A stretch of 64,000 nucleotides of DNA from Pelagibacteraceae bacterium AG-426-L23 (GTDB lineage Bacteria; Pseudomonadota; Alphaproteobacteria; Pelagibacterales; Pelagibacteraceae). Both the position numbers and the translations under genes were made by a program. Below the pieces are notes generated by a model that worked only from the letters and a program-made list of their open reading frames with translations, ran no database searches and was not told where the DNA came from. The DNA lies in NCBI GenBank assembly GCA_003213115.1, contig QCNU01000001.1, positions 496,001 through 560,000 of the forward strand, given 5' to 3'. This document shows, in pieces, positions 1 through 8,003 of the stretch. Every line of letters starts with the position of its first letter. Within the stretch, counting starts at the first letter, position 1.

Positions 1-53
1 CAGCGCCAATGGTACTTTGTCTTAAGACATGGAAGAGTAGGACGTTGCCAGGC
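1..53 (+). rRNA. rrf: 5S ribosomal RNA, 3' end (partial)
   Basis: The first 53 bases match the 3' part of bacterial 5S rRNA, including the loop E/helix IV region and the closing segment GAGTAGGACGTTGCCAGGC, which pairs with the missing 5' end in the full molecule. The rest lies upstream of the window, so 16S and 23S linkage cannot be judged. The 3' end is placed at the conserved GCCAGGC; processing could leave one or two more bases. Confidence 0.85.
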
Positions 54-62
54 TTATAAATT

Positions 63-188
63 ATGAAAATAGCTAGTTCACTTAAGTCATTAAAAAAAAG
101 AGATCTTAACTCAAAGCTTGTCAAGAGGAGAGGTAAGGTTTACGTTATAAATAAAAAGAATCCAAGATATAAAGCTCGTCAAGGCTAA
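63..188 (+). CDS. rpmJ: 50S ribosomal protein L36
   Basis: This 41-residue ORF is too short for the supplied track. It begins [14 protein letters not shown] and ends [12 protein letters not shown], which matches the longer L36 form common in Alphaproteobacteria. The usual zinc-binding Cys/His residues are absent (the C-minus form). The protein binds 23S rRNA in the large subunit. ATG lies only 9 nt after the 5S rRNA 3' end and has no clear Shine-Dalgarno sequence, so it is probably expressed with the rRNA transcript or from a promoter overlapping it. The pnt genes follow 7 nt downstream. Confidence 0.9.
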   Translation: MKIASSLKSLKKRDLNSKLVKRRGKVYVINKKNPRYKARQG

Positions 189-195
189 TTTTCTA

Positions 196-1281
196 ATGAA
201 CGTAGGATCTACAAAAGAAAATAATTTAGAAAAAAGAATCTCCATTACTCCTGAAACATCTAAAAGTTTTAAAAATTTGGGATTGAATGTTTTTTTGGAA
301 AAAGGATATGGAGAAAGCTTAGGATTTAAAGATCAACATTATTTAGAGAATGGAGTTGAAATTTTAAATAGTTCAAAAGAAGTTGTTTCTAAATCAGATT
401 TGATATGCAAGGTAAACCTCCCAAACGAAGAAGAACTAAATGTAATGAAAGAAAATTCATATTTGATAGTATCAAGTATTAACTCAGAAAAGGATAAAAA
501 TTATTTAAATAATAAAATTAAAGTGTTTGCTTTAGATTTACTTCCTAGAATAACGAGAGCACAATCGATGGATGTCCTATCTTCACAAGCAAATCTTGCT
601 GGTTATAGAGCGGTTATAGAGTCAATTTATGAGTACGAAAAAGCAATACCTATGATGATGACTGCCGCAGGAACTGTACCAGCAGCCAAAGTTTTAATAG
701 TTGGAGCAGGAGTTGCCGGCCTTCAAGCTATTGCAACTGCAAAAAGATTAGGTGCTATTGTTTCTGCCACAGATGTAAGAACAACAGCTAAAGAACAAGT
801 TGAAAGTTTAGGTGGAAAATTTTTAATGGTAGAGGGATCAGAAAATTTAGAGACCAAAGGGGGATACGCTAAAGAAGCTGGAGAAGATTTTAAAAAAAAG
901 CAGGCTAAAATGTTAGAAAATGCTGCTTCAAAAAATGATATTATTATTTGCACAGCGCTTATTCCAGGCAAGCCTGCTCCAAGAATTCTCAGTGAGAATG
1001 TGATACAAAAAATGAAACCAGGTTCAATTATTTTTGATTTAGCAGTCACGCAGGGTGGAAACTCTGCTTATTCAGAAGTAGATAAAATTGTTAATAAAAA
1101 TGGAGTAAAAATAATTGGAATAAGCAATGTTATGAATAAATTACCACTTACTGCATCGAGTTTATTTGCAAAAAATGTATTTAGTTTTGTTAGAAATTTA
1201 TATAGCAAAGAAAAAAAACAATTTATTTTAAACATGGAAGATGAAATTATTAAAAGTACGCTAATACAAGGAAGAAATTAA
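196..1281 (+). CDS. pntAA: NAD(P) transhydrogenase subunit alpha part 1
   Basis: This is the soluble NAD(H)-binding domain I of proton-translocating transhydrogenase, which drives hydride transfer from NADH to NADP+ using the proton gradient. The N-terminal alanine dehydrogenase/PNT domain carries the signature RAQSMDVLSSQANLAGYRAV (about residues 121-140). A Rossmann loop GAGVAG follows at 170-175. At 361 aa it matches the separate alpha-1 subunit of alphaproteobacterial three-gene enzymes rather than fused E. coli PntA. pntAB starts 1 nt after its stop, so the three genes form one operon. Confidence 0.95.
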   Translation: MNVGSTKENNLEKRISITPETSKSFKNLGLNVFLEKGYGESLGFKDQHYLENGVEILNSSKEVVSKSDLICKVNLPNEEELNVMKENSYLIVSSINSEKDKNYLNNKIKVFALDLLPRITRAQSMDVLSSQANLAGYRAVIESIYEYEKAIPMMMTAAGTVPAAKVLIVGAGVAGLQAIATAKRLGAIVSATDVRTTAKEQVESLGGKFLMVEGSENLETKGGYAKEAGEDFKKKQAKMLENAASKNDIIICTALIPGKPAPRILSENVIQKMKPGSIIFDLAVTQGGNSAYSEVDKIVNKNGVKIIGISNVMNKLPLTASSLFAKNVFSFVRNLYSKEKKQFILNMEDEIIKSTLIQGRN

Positions 1282-1282
1282 T

Positions 1283-1588
1283 ATGGAAATTGATCCATTT
1301 ATATTTAGGTTCAGTATTTTTATTTTGTCAATATTTATTGGATATTATGTTGTGTGGAGTGTAACACCATCTTTACACACGCCATTAATGTCCGTTACAA
1401 ATGCGATATCATCAGTAATAATAGTTGGTGCAATAATTGCTGCCTTAGCCAGTTCATCTGATAAAATTTTTGAAATTTCTAATATTTTTGGCTTTTTAGC
1501 AATTATATTAGCTGCAATAAACATATTTGGAGGATTTTTAGTCACTCAAAGAATGCTTCAAATGTACAAAAAAAAGAAAAAAAAGTAA
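1283..1588 (+). CDS. pntAB: NAD(P) transhydrogenase subunit alpha part 2 (membrane)
   Basis: This 101-aa protein has three hydrophobic segments (about residues 8-28, 38-58 and 65-88) and a lysine-rich C-terminus. It is the split membrane portion of the alpha subunit, contributing helices of the domain II proton channel. The motif SVTNAISSVIIVGAI is characteristic of the family. It sits between pntAA (1-nt gap) and pntB (2-nt gap), which fixes its identity. Confidence 0.95.
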   Translation: MEIDPFIFRFSIFILSIFIGYYVVWSVTPSLHTPLMSVTNAISSVIIVGAIIAALASSSDKIFEISNIFGFLAIILAAINIFGGFLVTQRMLQMYKKKKKK

Positions 1589-1590
1589 AA

Positions 1591-2991
1591 ATGATTTCAG
1601 CTAATCTATCAGCCATATTTTACTTAATTTCTGGAATACTCTTTATTTTAGCTTTAAGAGGCCTATCTTCTCCAGAAACATCTAGACAAGGTAATTTTTT
1701 TGGTATTTTGGGTATGATTATTGCAATCACCGTTACCTTCTTCACGGTTGGTAACTTCTCAAATGCTTTCAATTATGTTTTATTTTTTTTAGTCATAGGA
1801 GGAGCTATAGGTGCCTTTATTGCATTTAAAATACCAATGACTGCGATGCCAGAGCTAGTTGCCGGTTTTCATAGTCTTGTTGGTCTTGCTGCAGTTTTTG
1901 TTGCCATATCTGCTTTTCTTAACCCACAAGCTTTTAATTTAGGATTACCTGGAAATATAAAACTTGCTAGCTTGATTGAAATGTCAATCGGGGCTTCAGT
2001 TGGAGCAATTACTTTTTCAGGATCAATAATAGCTTTTTTAAAACTTCGTGGAATTATGTCTGGTTCACCGATTATTTTTAAAGGACAACATTTTTTTAAT
2101 TTAATTTTGGGTATATCAATTATTGTATTAATTTACTTTTTATGCTCCTCTCAATCACAGAGTTTTTTCTGGAGCTTAATTGCGGTATCTTTTTTAATAG
2201 GTGTTTTACTGATTATTCCTATTGGTGGTGCAGACATGCCTGTTGTAATATCTATGTTAAATTCATATTCTGGTTGGGCAGCTGCAGGAATAGGTTTTAC
2301 TTTAGAAAATACTGCTCTAATCATAACAGGTGCTTTAGTAGGATCTTCTGGAGCTATTCTTTCTTACATTATGTGCAAAGGTATGAATAGATCTTTCTTC
2401 AACGTTATACTAGGTGGTTTTGGTGGAGATGCGAATGTTAGTAAAGAGAAGAGTAAAGATAAAAAACCTGTTAAGAGCGGAAATGCAGAAGATGCAGCTT
2501 TCCTTCTTAAAAATGCTTCATCTGTAATTATAGTCCCGGGTTATGGCATGGCTGTTGCCCAAGCTCAGCATGCACTGAGAGAAATGGTCGATGCGCTAAA
2601 AAAAAATGATATTAAGGTCTCTTACGCTGTTCACCCTGTTGCAGGAAGAATGCCTGGACATATGAATGTTTTATTAGCTGAGGCTAACGTTTCCTACGAT
2701 GAAGTATTTGAGCTGGACGATATTAATAATGATTTTGCAAATACTGATGTTGCTTTTGTAATTGGAGCTAACGATGTAACAAACCCTATAGCAAAAACTG
2801 ATCCACAAAGTCCTATTTTTGGAATGCCAGTTTTAGATGTTGAAAAATGTAAATCAGTTTTGTTTGTTAAAAGAAGCTTATCTCCTGGATATGCTGGAGT
2901 TGATAATGAACTTTTTTATAGAGATAATACTTTAATGTTATTTGCTGATGCAAAAAAAATGACAGAGGATATTGTTAAAAATTTAAACTAA
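1591..2991 (+). CDS. pntB: NAD(P) transhydrogenase subunit beta
   Basis: PntB supplies the rest of the proton-translocating membrane domain and the NADP(H)-binding domain III. The 466-aa protein has a strongly hydrophobic N-terminal region of roughly 270 residues. A charged linker (KEKSKDKKPVKS) follows, then the domain III nucleotide-binding motif VPGYGMAVAQAQHAL, and further on VAGRMPGHMNVLLAEA and the conserved FVIGANDVTNP. The length is normal for the family. Its TAA shares one base with the ATG of the next gene, so the accessory cassette begins immediately after the pnt operon with no terminator visible. Confidence 0.96.
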   Translation: MISANLSAIFYLISGILFILALRGLSSPETSRQGNFFGILGMIIAITVTFFTVGNFSNAFNYVLFFLVIGGAIGAFIAFKIPMTAMPELVAGFHSLVGLAAVFVAISAFLNPQAFNLGLPGNIKLASLIEMSIGASVGAITFSGSIIAFLKLRGIMSGSPIIFKGQHFFNLILGISIIVLIYFLCSSQSQSFFWSLIAVSFLIGVLLIIPIGGADMPVVISMLNSYSGWAAAGIGFTLENTALIITGALVGSSGAILSYIMCKGMNRSFFNVILGGFGGDANVSKEKSKDKKPVKSGNAEDAAFLLKNASSVIIVPGYGMAVAQAQHALREMVDALKKNDIKVSYAVHPVAGRMPGHMNVLLAEANVSYDEVFELDDINNDFANTDVAFVIGANDVTNPIAKTDPQSPIFGMPVLDVEKCKSVLFVKRSLSPGYAGVDNELFYRDNTLMLFADAKKMTEDIVKNLN

Positions 2992-3902
2992 TGAAAACCA
3001 TAGGGATTATTGGACCGGGCAAACATTTCAGTAAAAAAATTTACCCAGTTTTAAGAAAATCAAACTTTTTTAAAATATCTGGAATTTTAAGAAAAAGAAA
3101 TTTAGATTTTAAAAATGTAAAAAAATTTAATGAAAGACAATTTTTTTTAAATAAGTTTGATTTTGTTTATATTGCTTCACCTAATAAATCTCATGAGAAA
3201 TATATAATTAAATCATTGAACTCTGGTTTTAATGTAATTTGTGAAAAACCTTTCGTTACGAGCAAAAAAAATATAAATAAAATAATAAATCTATCTATAA
3301 AGAAAGATAAATTGATTTTTGAAGCTTTTATGTACTTTTATCACCCAGTGTTTAAATATATTGAGACTTTAATTAAAAAAAAAAGATATGGAAAAATTAT
3401 TTATTTGATCTCGAATTTTAGATATCCCTCTCTCGATAAGAACAATAATAGATATAAGAAAAATGAGGGTAATGGTTTTTTATTAGATGCCGCTTCTTAC
3501 TTAATTTCTTTTGATAATTATTTCTTTAAAAAGAAGAAATTTTTTTTTAATTCACAGAAAATTAAAGATAAAGTAGATTTGCGAGGTAATTTTTTTATAA
3601 ATTCCTCTGGTATAAATAGATATTATTTTTGGGGAGAAGGTCAAAATTATTCGAACAATTTAGAAATTTTTTTTAAAAATGGATCTGTTTATATAGATAA
3701 ATTTTTTAGTAAAAAAAAAGATGAAAAAATAACTGCAAAAATCATTTTAAAAAATAAAACCTCATACAAATTTTTCAAAAAGTCTAATCACTTTGAAATA
3801 ATGTTTAGTCAAATAACAAAAAATTATAAAAATAAAAATTTTTTAGAAAAATGCAGAAAACAAATAAAAAATCAAATAGATTTTTTATCTAGGTCTTTTT
3901 GA
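2991..3902 (+). CDS. Gfo/Idh/MocA-family oxidoreductase
   Basis: This 303-aa protein has an N-terminal Rossmann region beginning TIGIIGPGKHF and the family's catalytic-lysine motif EKPF at residues 85-88, so it is probably an NAD(P)-dependent sugar reductase or dehydrogenase. Members of this family serve as C3-ketoreductases after NDP-hexose 2,3-dehydratases, and a 2,3-dehydratase lies about 2.4 kb downstream; that assignment is inference. The sequence is unusually rich in Phe, Lys and Asn compared with the pnt genes. The start overlaps the pntB stop by 1 nt, and the 3' end overlaps the opposing glycosyltransferase by 31 nt. Confidence 0.8.
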   Translation: MKTIGIIGPGKHFSKKIYPVLRKSNFFKISGILRKRNLDFKNVKKFNERQFFLNKFDFVYIASPNKSHEKYIIKSLNSGFNVICEKPFVTSKKNINKIINLSIKKDKLIFEAFMYFYHPVFKYIETLIKKKRYGKIIYLISNFRYPSLDKNNNRYKKNEGNGFLLDAASYLISFDNYFFKKKKFFFNSQKIKDKVDLRGNFFINSSGINRYYFWGEGQNYSNNLEIFFKNGSVYIDKFFSKKKDEKITAKIILKNKTSYKFFKKSNHFEIMFSQITKNYKNKNFLEKCRKQIKNQIDFLSRSF

Positions 3903-5110
3903 GAATAATTTATAATTGTCTTTGCTTCATAGTCTGAGCTACAAAAAGATTTAATTTTATTAACTAATTTAGTTTGCCTTTCTTTTTTTGAATATAAGGT
4001 TTTGTATATTGATCTCGCAAAAGTTTTGTTATTATATTTTGGAACGAGATAACCATTTACATTATTTATAACAGTGTCTTGTGCAACACCAAGGTTGTAA
4101 CCTACAACAGGCAAGTCATTCAATAGAGCTTCAGTAACAATATGCGGTCCAAAACAGTAGAGAGAAGGACAGACTAATACATCTGCAGCTCTATATAGTA
4201 AGTTCAATTTTTTGTTTGAGGCAACCACTCCAAAGTGTGTCCACTGAATATTTTTTAAATTTAAATTAAAACTATTTTTTTCCCCAATAGTAATTAGCCT
4301 AATTCTTTTTTTTATATCTTTTGAAATTGTTTTATTTAAAATCTTTAAAGCTTCAATAAGTAGATGACCGCCTTTTATCTCAGACGATAGATCAAATGCA
4401 CCGAATAATATGATTTTTTCATTTTGATTTATTTTAAGTATTTTTCTTGCTTTTTTTTTAGAATAAAATTTATTTCTTTTATCATTTGTACCGATGAATA
4501 CAGGGTATGTTTTAAGATTCTTAAAAATATTTGATGATTTAAAAATTTTTCCAACATAATTGTTTTGAACAAAAACCCTTGGTTTATATTTCTCAAAAAT
4601 TCTTTTCTTTTCAAATAAATTTTTTGTTGGGTAATTCACTAAATTAGGAAAAATAAATTTAGGACATTTATTACAACTCGATTTAAATTTTTGACAGCCT
4701 TTATTAAAGTGACAACCACCAGCTGCCAACTCAATATCAAGAGGCCTAAAATAAACTATTTTATTTGTATTTAAAATTTTTTTCAAAATTTTATTAGAAA
4801 TAATTTTGTAAAGAGTAAATATAATTATTATATCTGCTTCCATAACATGCTTTTCTATATTTTTGTATTCAATTGTTGAGAATCCAAAACCAAATAATTC
4901 ATTAAAATCTTTTTTTAAAAAGTTTAAAAAATATAAAAAAATTCTAGAAAAAAATGATCTTTTAATTTTTATTACATTTGGATTTTCTAAGGATTTATGT
5001 AGCGCTATTATTTTAGAAGAGTGACCTTTTTTAATTAAATTTGAGCATAAATTTACAGCCGGCTGTCCCACTCCATCTGTATCGTTATTAATTATCAAAA
5101 GATACTTCAT
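3872..5110 (-). CDS. Glycosyltransferase family 4 (WcaC-like)
   Basis: This 412-aa GT-B fold glycosyltransferase is probably cytoplasmic and acts on a surface polysaccharide. The N-terminal NNDTDGVGQPAVNL resembles acceptor-domain starts of GT4 enzymes. A cysteine cluster at C133, C139, C146 and C149 (GGCHFNKGC...CNKCP) is typical of a GT4 subgroup that includes colanic-acid transferases. The C-terminal donor-site segment DVLVCPSLYCFGPHIVTEAL (about 311-330) supports the class. It is the only minus-strand gene in the cassette and diverges from the DegT aminotransferase across a 114-nt gap with a palindrome. Donor and acceptor are unknown. Confidence 0.82.
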   Translation of the reverse strand: MKYLLIINNDTDGVGQPAVNLCSNLIKKGHSSKIIALHKSLENPNVIKIKRSFFSRIFLYFLNFLKKDFNELFGFGFSTIEYKNIEKHVMEADIIIIFTLYKIISNKILKKILNTNKIVYFRPLDIELAAGGCHFNKGCQKFKSSCNKCPKFIFPNLVNYPTKNLFEKKRIFEKYKPRVFVQNNYVGKIFKSSNIFKNLKTYPVFIGTNDKRNKFYSKKKARKILKINQNEKIILFGAFDLSSEIKGGHLLIEALKILNKTISKDIKKRIRLITIGEKNSFNLNLKNIQWTHFGVVASNKKLNLLYRAADVLVCPSLYCFGPHIVTEALLNDLPVVGYNLGVAQDTVINNVNGYLVPKYNNKTFARSIYKTLYSKKERQTKLVNKIKSFCSSDYEAKTIINYSQKDLDKKSI

Positions 5111-5125
5111 TTTTATTTAAAACTA

Positions 5126-5154
5126 TTGACTACAATGTGTACATCGGGTATTTG
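5126..5154 (+). promoter_or_regulatory. Candidate sigma70-type promoter for the aminotransferase run
   Basis: TTGACT, a 17-nt spacer and TATTTG give a plausible -35/-10 pair in the divergent gap between the glycosyltransferase and the aminotransferase genes. The -10 overlaps the left edge of the palindrome at 5152. This is assigned by pattern only; the high A+T content makes chance matches common. Confidence 0.4.
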
Positions 5155-5170
5155 TTCAAATATTGAACAA
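5152..5170. promoter_or_regulatory. Palindromic operator-like site TTGTTCAA-N3-TTGAACAA
   Basis: Two perfect 8-base arms are separated by three bases, giving a 19-bp dyad in the divergent intergenic region. It overlaps the -10 of the candidate promoter reading toward the aminotransferase gene, where a dimeric repressor would act. No regulator is encoded nearby. Identity as an operator is inferred from symmetry and position. Confidence 0.45.
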
Positions 5171-5224
5171 TATGTCAATATAGAAATATTAAACCTTAAT
5201 TTTTGAATATAATTAGGTAAAAAA

Positions 5225-6337
5225 TTGAAAAATAATTTAAAAAATATCTTCGTTTGGTCTTATAAAGAGGAATATTCAGTATTAAGAAAAAAAATATTAA
5301 AGTCAGTAGATAAAGTTTTTAAGTCAGGGAGCCTTATTTTGGGTGGGGAGGTAGAAAATTTAGAAAAAAAATTTTCTAAAACTACATCAAATAAATATGG
5401 GGTTGGAGTTAATAGTGGAACTGATGCTCTTCAAATTTGTCTTATGGCCCTTGGCGTTAAAAGAGGAGACGAAGTAATCACAACATCCAACACTGCTGTG
5501 CCAACTATAAGCGCAATTGTTAGCTGTAACGCAAAACCAGTTTTTGTTGATATCAATGAAAAAGATTATTTAATAGACTGTTCTAAAGTTGAAAAAAAAA
5601 TTACAAAAAAAACTAAAGTCATTATCGCAGTAAATTTATATGGCCAGTCAGCAGATTACAAAAAGCTCAACAAGATTGCTAAAAAGTATAGAATTAAAAT
5701 TATTGAAGATTGTGCACAATCTACGGGCGCAAAATATTACAACAAACCATCTGGATCTTTTGGTTTATTAAGTGCTTTTTCATTTTATCCAACTAAAATA
5801 TTAGGAGCTTATGGAGATGGCGGCATGATTGTTACTAATAACAAAAAATATTTTACACTATCGAAACAATTAAGAAAATATGGAATGTCCAAACTTTATT
5901 ATTCTAATGTTCATGGCATTAATTCTAGATTGGACGAAGTTCAAGCAGGGATAATTAGTCTCAAGCTTAAATATTTAGAAAAATCTGTAATTTCTAGAAG
6001 ACGAATAGCTAAAATTTATAGTGAAAATATAAAAAATAAAGAATTAGTATTACCAACACAGAACAAGAATTGTTTTCACTCATATTACGTTTATGTTGTT
6101 AGACATAAACGAAGAAAGTTAATTATGGATTATTTAAAGAAAAATGGTATCTTTTGCAATATATCATATCCATTTCCAATACACTTAATGAAAGGATACA
6201 AATATTTGGGTTACAAAAAAGGAAGCCTTCCTATTACTGAGAGATTATCGAAACAAATTTTTTCTTTACCAATGTATCCCGAACTATCTTTAAAGAAAGT
6301 TCATAAAGTTATAAAACTTTTGAATAATTTTAAATGA
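5225..6337 (+). CDS. DegT/DnrJ/EryC1/StrS-family aminotransferase
   Basis: This 370-aa PLP-dependent enzyme transaminates a keto-sugar nucleotide. The PLP lysine is K191 in SFYPTKILGAYGDGG, the ring-binding acid is in IEDCAQSTGA (about 160-169), and the phosphate-binding segment NSGTDALQ lies at 63-70. The start in the track is TTG, preceded by a weak purine stretch; no upstream in-frame ATG is apparent. It leads a plus-strand run with the 2,3-dehydratase (4-nt overlap), methyltransferase and transaldolase. It resembles enzymes making 3-amino sugars, but the exact position aminated cannot be read from sequence. Confidence 0.88.
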   Translation: MKNNLKNIFVWSYKEEYSVLRKKILKSVDKVFKSGSLILGGEVENLEKKFSKTTSNKYGVGVNSGTDALQICLMALGVKRGDEVITTSNTAVPTISAIVSCNAKPVFVDINEKDYLIDCSKVEKKITKKTKVIIAVNLYGQSADYKKLNKIAKKYRIKIIEDCAQSTGAKYYNKPSGSFGLLSAFSFYPTKILGAYGDGGMIVTNNKKYFTLSKQLRKYGMSKLYYSNVHGINSRLDEVQAGIISLKLKYLEKSVISRRRIAKIYSENIKNKELVLPTQNKNCFHSYYVYVVRHKRRKLIMDYLKKNGIFCNISYPFPIHLMKGYKYLGYKKGSLPITERLSKQIFSLPMYPELSLKKVHKVIKLLNNFK

Positions 6338-7041
6338 AATACAAAAATAACATCAATAATTTAATTAAACTAAAAAAAGAAATTATAAAACTTCAGGCCA
6401 ATGAGGATAAAGATATAAAAGAATTATTGCGCTGGAGAAATAAACTTAAAAAAAAAAGTAAAATTAAAACAAAATTGATAAATCTTGATGAATGTAAGGA
6501 TTGGTACCTAGATAAAAATAAAAATTTATATCACAAATCTGGTCAATTTTTTAAAGTGCAAGGTGTTAAAATTTCTGGCGCATCTTTGAGAGAAGTTAAA
6601 TCCTGGACACAACCGATCTTAACTCAAAAACATGGGGGCATATTAGCTTTCATATGTAGAGTGACCAAAAAAAAAGGAGTTCAATTTTTGTTGGAGGGAA
6701 AAACTGAACCCGGTGATAATGCTGACGTAAAAATTACCAGTTGTTTTCAAGCTACGCAATCCAACATGAATAGAGCTCACGGCGGTAAAAGACCTAAATT
6801 TTACGACATCGTTGTTAATTTAAAGGGCGCTAAACTTATTTATTGCGCCGCACACAACGAAGAGGGGGCAAGATTTTGGAAAAAATCTAATCTTAACGTA
6901 ATTGTTCAGCTAAAAAACCCTAATGACAAAAGAATAAAAGGCTTAAATTATAAATGGGCGAGTCTATCTCAAATTAAAAAAATATCTTTAATGAATAATA
7001 TTGTAAATCCTTTTGTTAAAACTATTTTATTTATGATTTAA
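6334..7041 (+). CDS. NDP-hexose 2,3-dehydratase family protein, single-domain
   Basis: The protein has one copy of the NDP-hexose 2,3-dehydratase motif set: H-x-SG-x-FF (67-73), EVKSWTQPI (87-95), EGKTEPG (121-127) and QATQSN (139-144). Family enzymes such as EvaA and TylCVI remove water across C2-C3 of a 4-keto-6-deoxy sugar nucleotide on the way to 2-deoxysugars. Those are about 450-480 aa with two tandem copies of this domain; this one is 235 aa with a single copy after a charged helical N-terminus. No second copy lies in any frame downstream, so it does not look like a frameshift product. It could work as a homodimer. Confidence 0.75.
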   Translation: MKYKNNINNLIKLKKEIIKLQANEDKDIKELLRWRNKLKKKSKIKTKLINLDECKDWYLDKNKNLYHKSGQFFKVQGVKISGASLREVKSWTQPILTQKHGGILAFICRVTKKKGVQFLLEGKTEPGDNADVKITSCFQATQSNMNRAHGGKRPKFYDIVVNLKGAKLIYCAAHNEEGARFWKKSNLNVIVQLKNPNDKRIKGLNYKWASLSQIKKISLMNNIVNPFVKTILFMI

Positions 7042-7043
7042 AT

Positions 7044-8003
7044 ATGACTAAAAATTGTATAATTTGCAAAAAAGATAACAATTTAAAATTTATAGATAAT
7101 TATAAGTTTGAGGTTGAGAGTGATTTAGATTTTTTTGGAAATTTAAAAATATACGAATGTAAAGATTGTAAAATTTACTTTGCTAACCCATTACCAGAAC
7201 CAGAAAAATTAAATTCTTTTTATAGTGACATATATAGAGCCCCAGGAAGACCACATAATCACGAATACAATATGGGTGAGGAAAACTTAGAGGATGATCG
7301 ATTTTTAAATTATCTTTCTTATCTAACTACGTTCATCGATTTTAACAAAATAAATAATATTTTTGATTTTGGTGCAGGGATCGGGGACCTTGGATATTTA
7401 ATAAAAAAAAACTTTCAGCATATTAATCTTCATTGTTGTGAAAATGATAAATTTTCATTAGAAATTTTAAAAAGGAGAGGCTATCAAAATTATAGTTCTT
7501 TAGAAAAAATTAATAAAAAATTTGACCTTATAATATCACTTCATACTATTGAGCATTTAACAAGTCTAGATCCAGTATTTGAATTAAAAACTAAATTAGT
7601 TTCCGGAGGCTATTTTTTCTTTGAAGTACCAAATTGTCCATTTGATAAAAGTTTTATTAATCGACCTTATGATTCTCCTCATATAATTTTTTTTACAAAA
7701 GAAAGCTGGCATAATATATCAAAACTCCTTGAATTAAATTTAGTTGATTTGACTTACGCTTCATATAGTTTAGATGAAGCATTTAAAGCAATGTCAGAAA
7801 GTAAAGATAGGTTTAAATATTGGAAAAAAGATAGACTTACCTTTAGAGATAAATTACGTAAAATTATTCCACCTTTTATTTTAAAATTAAGAAGGAAAAT
7901 TATTCAATTCAATAAAAAAAAGAATTTTAATAGATCTAAAAACTTTATAAATAACAATGAAAATAGTTGGTGCATACGGGGAATTTTAAAAAATGAAAAC
8001 TAA
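7044..8003 (+). CDS. Class I SAM methyltransferase with N-terminal zinc motif
   Basis: Two CxxC pairs (C5/C8 and C39/C42) form a probable zinc ribbon. A SAM-binding motif I, IFDFGAGIGDLG, follows around residues 106-117, with a post-motif SLHTIEHL near 167. The layout resembles the front part of sugar C-methyltransferases (TylCIII/TcaB9 type), but at 319 aa it lacks most of the C-terminal domain of the roughly 410-aa enzymes. The same architecture is common in marine bacterial surface-polysaccharide loci with unknown substrates. It starts 2 nt after the dehydratase stop and overlaps the transaldolase by 11 nt. Confidence 0.75.
   Translation: MTKNCIICKKDNNLKFIDNYKFEVESDLDFFGNLKIYECKDCKIYFANPLPEPEKLNSFYSDIYRAPGRPHNHEYNMGEENLEDDRFLNYLSYLTTFIDFNKINNIFDFGAGIGDLGYLIKKNFQHINLHCCENDKFSLEILKRRGYQNYSSLEKINKKFDLIISLHTIEHLTSLDPVFELKTKLVSGGYFFFEVPNCPFDKSFINRPYDSPHIIFFTKESWHNISKLLELNLVDLTYASYSLDEAFKAMSESKDRFKYWKKDRLTFRDKLRKIIPPFILKLRRKIIQFNKKKNFNRSKNFINNNENSWCIRGILKNEN

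Noticed and set aside
723-1049. Minus-strand ORF of 108 aa opposite pntAA
   Set aside because: It lies wholly within a strongly recognised gene, has no family resemblance and is a codon-bias shadow.
2142-2390. 82-aa ORF in another frame inside pntB
   Set aside because: Cys/Phe/Trp-rich composition of an out-of-frame translation; pntB is intact across it.
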